A stretch of 26,125 nucleotides of DNA, from assembly GCA_019419895.1 (NCBI GenBank), contig JAHZIE010000035.1:1-26125 (forward strand), in the 5' to 3' direction. Source of the stretch: Clostridiales bacterium. GTDB taxonomy: Bacteria; Bacillota; Clostridia; Oscillospirales; Acutalibacteraceae. Made by a program: the position numbers and the translations under genes. The notes below the pieces were generated by a model. It was not told the DNA's origin and made no database searches. It saw only the letters and a list, made by a program, of their open reading frames with translations. Below, one piece after another: positions 21,585 to 26,125 of this stretch (position 1 is the stretch's first letter; each line of letters starts with the position of its first letter).

Positions 21585-23474
21585 ATGTCGAAAAAAATTT
21601 TGGACGGCTTGGCTTCCAGCGAAGACATAAAGGCGTTGTCCATGGAAAAGCTTGAGGCACTTTGTGGGGAAATTCGTGAGGTTTTAATTGAAACTGTTTC
21701 AAAAAACGGAGGACACTTATCTCCCAATTTAGGTGTAGTGGAGCTCACGGTAGCCTTACATAGAGTTTTTAATTTTCCTCAGGAGGACCAGATTGTCTGG
21801 GATGTAGGACACCAATGCTATGCCCACAAGCTTTTGACGGGGCGACAGGATCAAATATCTACAATTCGCTGTGAAGGCGGCCTTTCAGGTTTTCCAAAAC
21901 GGAGTGAGAGTCCCTATGACGCCTTTGATACTGGACACAGCAGTACTTCTATCGCTGCCGCATTTGGACTTTTAAATGCAAAAGAGATACTTGGCCAGCC
22001 AGGTAAGGCCATTGCTGTAATCGGAGACGGCGCATTGACGGGCGGGCTTGCCTATGAAGGATTGAACAATGCAGGTCGCCATCATAAAAATTTTATCGTC
22101 GTTTTAAATGATAATAAAATGTCTATCTCCCGTAATGTGGGCGCTATGGCTCGTTATCTTGCAGTAATCCGGACCAAGCCCGGATATTATCGCAGCAAGC
22201 AGAGCCTGGATAAATTATTGAGAAAAACCCCTGTGATTGGGAAGCCATTGTTAAATGCTTTGGTCAAATCGAAGTCAGCGATGAAAAACGCCATGTATCC
22301 AAGTACGATTTTTGAAGAAATGGGGTTCCGTTATATCGGACCCATCGATGGCCATGATATTCCACAGCTTCTTAGAGCTTTTGAGCAGGCAAGACAGGAA
22401 GACGGTCCAGTACTGGTTCATGTCTGTACCATAAAAGGAAAGGGGTATCCCTTTGCGGAAAAAAATCCCAGGGGGTTCCATGGAACTTCTGCTTTTGATA
22501 TAGAGACAGGAGAGAAAATTCTCTGTCAGGACAGTTTTTCTGATATTTTTGGAAGAGAATTGGTTCGTTGGGCCAGAGCGGATGGGAAAATTTGCGCGAT
22601 TACCGCCGCAATGAAGCTTGGAACTGGGCTTGAAGAGTTTGCAAAAGATCTCCCCGACCGTTTTTTTGATGTTGGGATTGCGGAAGAATATGCCGTAACC
22701 TTTGCTTCTGGTCTTGCGGCAAATGGCATTATTCCAGTCTTTGCCGTTTATTCCACTTTTTTACAGAGAGCTTATGATCAGATTATTCATGATGCCGCAA
22801 TGCAAAAGTTAAAGCTGATTCTTGCTGTTGATCGCGCGGGTTTTGTCGGCACGGACGGAGAAACTCATCAAGGGGTCTTTGACGTCTCCTTTCTTGACAG
22901 TATTCCCAATGTTACCATTTACTCTCCCTGTTATTTTGATGAACTCAAAGAAGATTTAAGAATGGCGCTTTATCATGAGGAAGGCGTTGTGGCGCTTCGT
23001 TATCCAAGGGGGATTGAACCAGAACTGCCGGAGAATTTTTCTCCCTGCGGTAAAGATTATGTGATGTACTGTAATCATTTAAATTCGGCTGACAGCAAGA
23101 TTCTTATCGTAACTTATGGCCGCCTATTTGAACAGGCATGGAAAGCTCAGAAACGATTGAAGGATAGGGGAATTGGCGCAGATATTTTGAAGCTGAATAA
23201 AATTAAACCTCTTTCCCAAGAGGCGGTCGGAGATGCATTTTCCTACCCGTATATTTTCTTTTATGAGGAAGGAATGTCCTGCGGCGGCGTTGGTTCTCAA
23301 TTTTGCCTGCAACTATCCAAGCGCGGCTATGAGGGCAGTTTTGAGCTTCATGCGGTAGAGGATAATTTCATTCCCCAAGGGAGTATTTGTCGTCAACTTC
23401 ATTGGTGCAAGCTGGATACCGAGGGAATCTGCGGCAGTATCCTGAAAAAAATTTGTGGAGACGAAAAAGAGTAA
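21585..23474 (+). CDS. dxs: 1-deoxy-D-xylulose-5-phosphate synthase
   Basis: A 629-residue thiamine-diphosphate enzyme of normal Dxs length. It joins pyruvate and glyceraldehyde-3-phosphate to start the MEP isoprenoid pathway and also feeds thiamine and pyridoxal synthesis. Visible marks: GGHLSPNLGVVELTVALH, WDVGHQCYAHKLLTGR, the ThDP motif GDGALTGG (GDG at 147-149) ending in NDNKMSIS, FDVGIAEEYAVTFASGLA with the catalytic Glu, and DRAGFVGTDGETHQG. GAGGG lies 8 nt before the ATG. One irregularity is a modest spacer region around 195-230 (KPGYYRSKQSLDKLLRKTP), which is common in Clostridia. Confidence 0.97.
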   Translation: MSKKILDGLASSEDIKALSMEKLEALCGEIREVLIETVSKNGGHLSPNLGVVELTVALHRVFNFPQEDQIVWDVGHQCYAHKLLTGRQDQISTIRCEGGLSGFPKRSESPYDAFDTGHSSTSIAAAFGLLNAKEILGQPGKAIAVIGDGALTGGLAYEGLNNAGRHHKNFIVVLNDNKMSISRNVGAMARYLAVIRTKPGYYRSKQSLDKLLRKTPVIGKPLLNALVKSKSAMKNAMYPSTIFEEMGFRYIGPIDGHDIPQLLRAFEQARQEDGPVLVHVCTIKGKGYPFAEKNPRGFHGTSAFDIETGEKILCQDSFSDIFGRELVRWARADGKICAITAAMKLGTGLEEFAKDLPDRFFDVGIAEEYAVTFASGLAANGIIPVFAVYSTFLQRAYDQIIHDAAMQKLKLILAVDRAGFVGTDGETHQGVFDVSFLDSIPNVTIYSPCYFDELKEDLRMALYHEEGVVALRYPRGIEPELPENFSPCGKDYVMYCNHLNSADSKILIVTYGRLFEQAWKAQKRLKDRGIGADILKLNKIKPLSQEAVGDAFSYPYIFFYEEGMSCGGVGSQFCLQLSKRGYEGSFELHAVEDNFIPQGSICRQLHWCKLDTEGICGSILKKICGDEKE

Positions 23475-23506
23475 GAATGATTTGAAATGAAGGTTTGGAG
23501 TCTGTT

Positions 23507-24334
23507 ATGGAGAAAAAAAGGCTGGATCTTTTGCTCTGTGACCTGGGGCTTGTTCCCAGCAGAGAGCAAGCGAAAGGGTTAATTATGGCTGGGCAGGTGT
23601 ATGTTAACCAACAGAAAGCCGATAAACCAGGAATGAGCGTGGGAATTGACGAGAGGGTGGAGGTTCGGGGAAACCGGCTTCCATTTGTCAGCCGCGGAGG
23701 ACTGAAGCTTGATAAGGCCATTCACAGCTTTCACCTTTCTCTAGAGGGCAAGATTGCTATGGACATTGGCGCGTCCACCGGCGGATTTACTGACTGCATG
23801 CTGCAAAATGGTGCGGCTAAGGTTTTTTCTGTGGATGTGGGATATGGGCAGCTGGCATGGAAGCTGCGTAACGATCCTAGGGTGGTCAATATGGAACGTA
23901 CGAATATTCGTGGAGTAACCCCTGAGCAAATTGGCCAGGAGCTGGATTTTTTCAGTGTGGATGTCTCGTTTATTTCCCTCTGCCTTGTTCTTCCCGTGGC
24001 TTTTTCCCTTCTCAGACAAGGTGGAGAAGGTGTTTGTCTTATAAAACCTCAATTCGAAGCGGGAAGGGGAAAGGTAGGGAAAAAAGGCGTTGTCCGTGAG
24101 CCTGAAATTCATGAGGAGGTCATCCATAAAATATGTAGCTTTGTGGATGAACTTGGCTTTGAAATATGCGGCCTGGATTATTCTCCTGTGAAAGGTCCAG
24201 AGGGTAATATTGAATATCTTATCTATCTGAAAAAGAGACTGGAGCCTGCTTCCGTGTATCGTCATTCCTATGATATTCATGCGTTGGTTGCACATTCCCA
24301 TGAAGAACTCAATAGAGGGGGGAAGGAACTATGA
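23507..24334 (+). CDS. TlyA family rRNA (cytidine-2'-O)-methyltransferase / putative hemolysin
   Basis: A 275-residue two-domain protein. An S4 RNA-binding domain covers about 1-60 (RLDLLLCDLGLVPSREQAKG). An RrmJ/FtsJ-type methyltransferase follows, with the SAM-binding loop MDIGASTGGFTDCMLQNGA, then VDVGYGQLAWKLRNDPRV and LIKPQFEAG. The well-studied TlyA methylates 16S and 23S rRNA; Firmicute versions (YqxC) are less characterised. The ATG at 23507 has GGAG 6 nt upstream; the TTG at 23495 lacks a site. It overlaps nadK by ATGA. Confidence 0.93.
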   Translation: MEKKRLDLLLCDLGLVPSREQAKGLIMAGQVYVNQQKADKPGMSVGIDERVEVRGNRLPFVSRGGLKLDKAIHSFHLSLEGKIAMDIGASTGGFTDCMLQNGAAKVFSVDVGYGQLAWKLRNDPRVVNMERTNIRGVTPEQIGQELDFFSVDVSFISLCLVLPVAFSLLRQGGEGVCLIKPQFEAGRGKVGKKGVVREPEIHEEVIHKICSFVDELGFEICGLDYSPVKGPEGNIEYLIYLKKRLEPASVYRHSYDIHALVAHSHEELNRGGKEL

Positions 24335-25197
24335 ATATTGCTCTCATCCCAAATCTTCAAAAAGAAAACGCGTTAGACTATACCAAACGCGTCATTGCCA
24401 AGCTGGGAGAGCTTGGGATTCAGGTACATATGTTGGGGGAGTTTTCAAAGTATTTTCCCATGCCTTCTATATCCTTATATAAAAAAATGGAAGATATGGT
24501 TCCTGTTTGCGATATGTTGATTACCATTGGCGGGGATGGGACAATTCTCCATTCAGCCAAATACGCCGCTATTTTCCATAAACCCTTGCTGGGCATTAAT
24601 TGTGGAAGAATTGGCTTTATGGCCAGCCTGGAAATGAACGAGTTAGATGAATTGCAGCGTCTGCTGTCAAATGAGTACCGTGTGGAAAACCGTATGATGC
24701 TCTCTGTTGTTGTAGATAAACAGGGAGACAGACAGCAATATTATGCCCTGAATGACGCTGTACTCTCCAAAGGCGATCTCTCCCATATGGTTGATTTAAC
24801 CGTATTTTATAATGATAAAAAGTTTTGTGATTACCGGGCGGATGGGATTATTCTTTCTACCCCTACTGGATCGACTGCCTATTCCTTGTCTGCCGGAGGG
24901 CCGGTCATCGATCCCCTGACAGATTGTATTCTTTTAACTCCTATTTCTTCCTATTCTCTTTTCTCCAGATCCGTTCTTTTAAATGGCTCCTCGAAGCTAA
25001 GGATTTCTCCGGCAAAAAAACAGCATGCGGAGGTTTTCCTAACGGTGGATGGCGAAACCTCCATACGTTTGGAAACTGAAGATTTTGTAGAAGTTCAAAG
25101 AGCGGATTTGTCTGTAAAACTGGTTCAAATAAAATCCCAAATGTTTTATGATGTTCTGACTTCAAAATTATTAGGCGAGGGGAATTGGATAAAATGA
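24331..25197 (+). CDS. nadK: NAD kinase
   Basis: A 288-residue enzyme phosphorylating NAD to NADP in the cytoplasm. The signature GGDG (67-70) in ITIGGDGTILHSAKYA is present, then LGINCGRIGFMA and the NAD-binding STPTGSTAYSLSAGGPVIDP. Length is normal for the family. It starts within ATGA of the tlyA stop and ends within ATGA of argR, so tlyA, nadK and argR are coupled. Confidence 0.96.
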   Translation: MNIALIPNLQKENALDYTKRVIAKLGELGIQVHMLGEFSKYFPMPSISLYKKMEDMVPVCDMLITIGGDGTILHSAKYAAIFHKPLLGINCGRIGFMASLEMNELDELQRLLSNEYRVENRMMLSVVVDKQGDRQQYYALNDAVLSKGDLSHMVDLTVFYNDKKFCDYRADGIILSTPTGSTAYSLSAGGPVIDPLTDCILLTPISSYSLFSRSVLLNGSSKLRISPAKKQHAEVFLTVDGETSIRLETEDFVEVQRADLSVKLVQIKSQMFYDVLTSKLLGEGNWIK

Positions 25198-25649
25198 AAA
25201 CAAGAAGACATGCCAAAATTTTAGAACTGATCCAAGAGCGTCCCATCGATACCCAGGAAGAATTGCTGAAATGGCTGAGGAATGAAAAATTTGATGTAAC
25301 GCAGGCGACTGTTTCCAGGGATATTAAGGAACTGCGGTTGGTAAAAACCCTCTCCCCAGATGGGAAATACCGATATACCACCGGAAAAAGCGATTCCTCT
25401 GACATTTCCGCAAAATTTCATATGCTTTTTTCCGATTCTGTAAAATCAATTGATTTCGCAGGCAACATGGTGGTTATCAAGTGTTTTGTCGGAATGGCAC
25501 AGGCGGCATGTGCCGCGTTAGATTCCATGCATTGGGAAGGCGTCGTGGGCACACTTGCGGGTGATGATACCATTTTTATTGTGGCAAGAAACGAAAACGC
25601 AGCCATCAGTCTTGTTTCGGAGCTGAAAAAGCTGATTTCCGGAAGGTGA
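25194..25649 (+). CDS. argR: Arginine repressor ArgR/AhrC
   Basis: A 151-residue regulator. The N-terminal winged helix carries TQATVSRDIKELRLVK, the DNA-reading helix of ArgR. The C-terminal domain, which binds arginine and forms the hexamer, has GTLAGDDTIFIV (Asp124, Asp125). It represses arginine synthesis and can activate catabolism; no arginine genes are in the window. The ATG at 25194 overlaps the nadK stop; an in-frame TTG at 25185 lies too close to the GAGGGG site. Confidence 0.96.
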   Translation: MKTRRHAKILELIQERPIDTQEELLKWLRNEKFDVTQATVSRDIKELRLVKTLSPDGKYRYTTGKSDSSDISAKFHMLFSDSVKSIDFAGNMVVIKCFVGMAQAACAALDSMHWEGVVGTLAGDDTIFIVARNENAAISLVSELKKLISGR

Positions 25650-25653
25650 AAAT

Positions 25654-26125
25654 ATGCTTGTCAATTTATATATTGATAACATTGCGGTCATTGAACACAG
25701 CGAAATCATGTTTGAAAGCGGTTTGAATGTACTGACTGGTGAAACAGGGGCCGGTAAATCCATTATTATCGATGCTATCCACGCCATTTTAGGCCAGCGT
25801 ACCAGCAGGGAGCTGATACGCACAGGTGCGTCTTCTGCCATGGTCAGTGCTTTATTTTCCATGCCCTGTGATGAGGTAAAAAAATCCATGGAGGAATTCG
25901 AAATTCCAGCAGAAGCGGATGGTTCTCTTTTGATTCAACGCTCCTTCAGCCAGGAGGGGAAAAACGTCTGCCGGGTGAATGGCCGGCCGGTTACCGCCTC
26001 CATTTTAAAGGAAATTGGAAGGCATCTGATTAATATTCACGGGCAGCATGAAAATCAGGATTTGCTTTCTCCTCAGCTTCATATTCATTATATCGACAGC
26101 ATGGGCGGACTTAAAGAGGAGCTTG
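25654..26125 (+). CDS. recN: DNA repair protein RecN, 5' part (cut by window end)
   Basis: The first 157 residues of an SMC-like ATPase that acts in double-strand break repair; full-length RecN is about 550-570 residues. The start MLVNLYIDNIAVIEHSEI, Walker A TGETGAGKSIIIDAI (about 31-45) and the Q-loop NIHGQHENQDLL (about 128) are diagnostic. GGAAGGTG lies before the ATG, which follows the argR stop by 4 nt. The frame is open to the window edge. Confidence 0.96.
   Translation, partial: MLVNLYIDNIAVIEHSEIMFESGLNVLTGETGAGKSIIIDAIHAILGQRTSRELIRTGASSAMVSALFSMPCDEVKKSMEEFEIPAEADGSLLIQRSFSQEGKNVCRVNGRPVTASILKEIGRHLINIHGQHENQDLLSPQLHIHYIDSMGGLKEEL

Overview
The window looks like part of a chromosome from a spore-forming, low-to-mid GC Firmicute, most likely a Clostridia member of the Oscillospiraceae/Ruminococcaceae type. 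The evidence is a complete spoIIIA operon (spoIIIAA to spoIIIAH), good Shine-Dalgarno sites before most genes, and the gene order spoIIIA - nusB - M22-like - xseA - xseB - ispA - DUF212 - dxs - tlyA - nadK - argR - recN, an arrangement known from Clostridia. I do not assign a species.

Bases 1-6000 (left part). The 3' end of an AGCS sodium:amino-acid symporter gene (+) converges on a DedA-family membrane protein gene (-). A minus-strand cluster follows, in transcription order: a DUF4838 (GH163-like) glycosidase-type protein, a divergent glucosamine-6-phosphate deaminase (nagB-like) and N-acetylglucosamine-6-phosphate deacetylase (nagA). The DUF4838 gene has one in-frame TGA after 117 codons, and the frame stays open on both sides of it.

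Bases 6000-9000. An AraC-type regulator is divergently transcribed from the DUF4838 cluster. A family GH36 alpha-galactosidase gene follows with its own strong promoter. Together these look like an intracellular system for dismantling GlcNAc- and galactose-containing glycans. No transporter for it lies in the window.

Bases 9000-11700. A 366-bp structured intergenic region leads to an SGNH/GDSL hydrolase, which shares a perfect bidirectional terminator with a convergent AI-2E family transporter.

Bases 11800-16935. The eight-gene spoIIIA operon encodes the mother-cell side of the SpoIIIA-SpoIIQ channel of sporulation. It ends at a strong terminator.

Bases 17185-26125. A tightly packed housekeeping run with many ATGA or longer overlaps: nusB, a TsaD/Kae1-like M22 paralogue, both exonuclease VII subunits, a farnesyl-diphosphate-synthase-type prenyltransferase, a DUF212 (PAP2-related) membrane protein, then dxs with its own promoter, TlyA-type rRNA methyltransferase, NAD kinase, ArgR and the first part of recN, cut by the window end.

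I see no tRNA, rRNA, CRISPR array or intact mobile element. The items most worth a second look are the in-frame TGA in the DUF4838 gene, the palindromes at the promoters of the glycan cluster, and the structured intergenic region before the SGNH gene.
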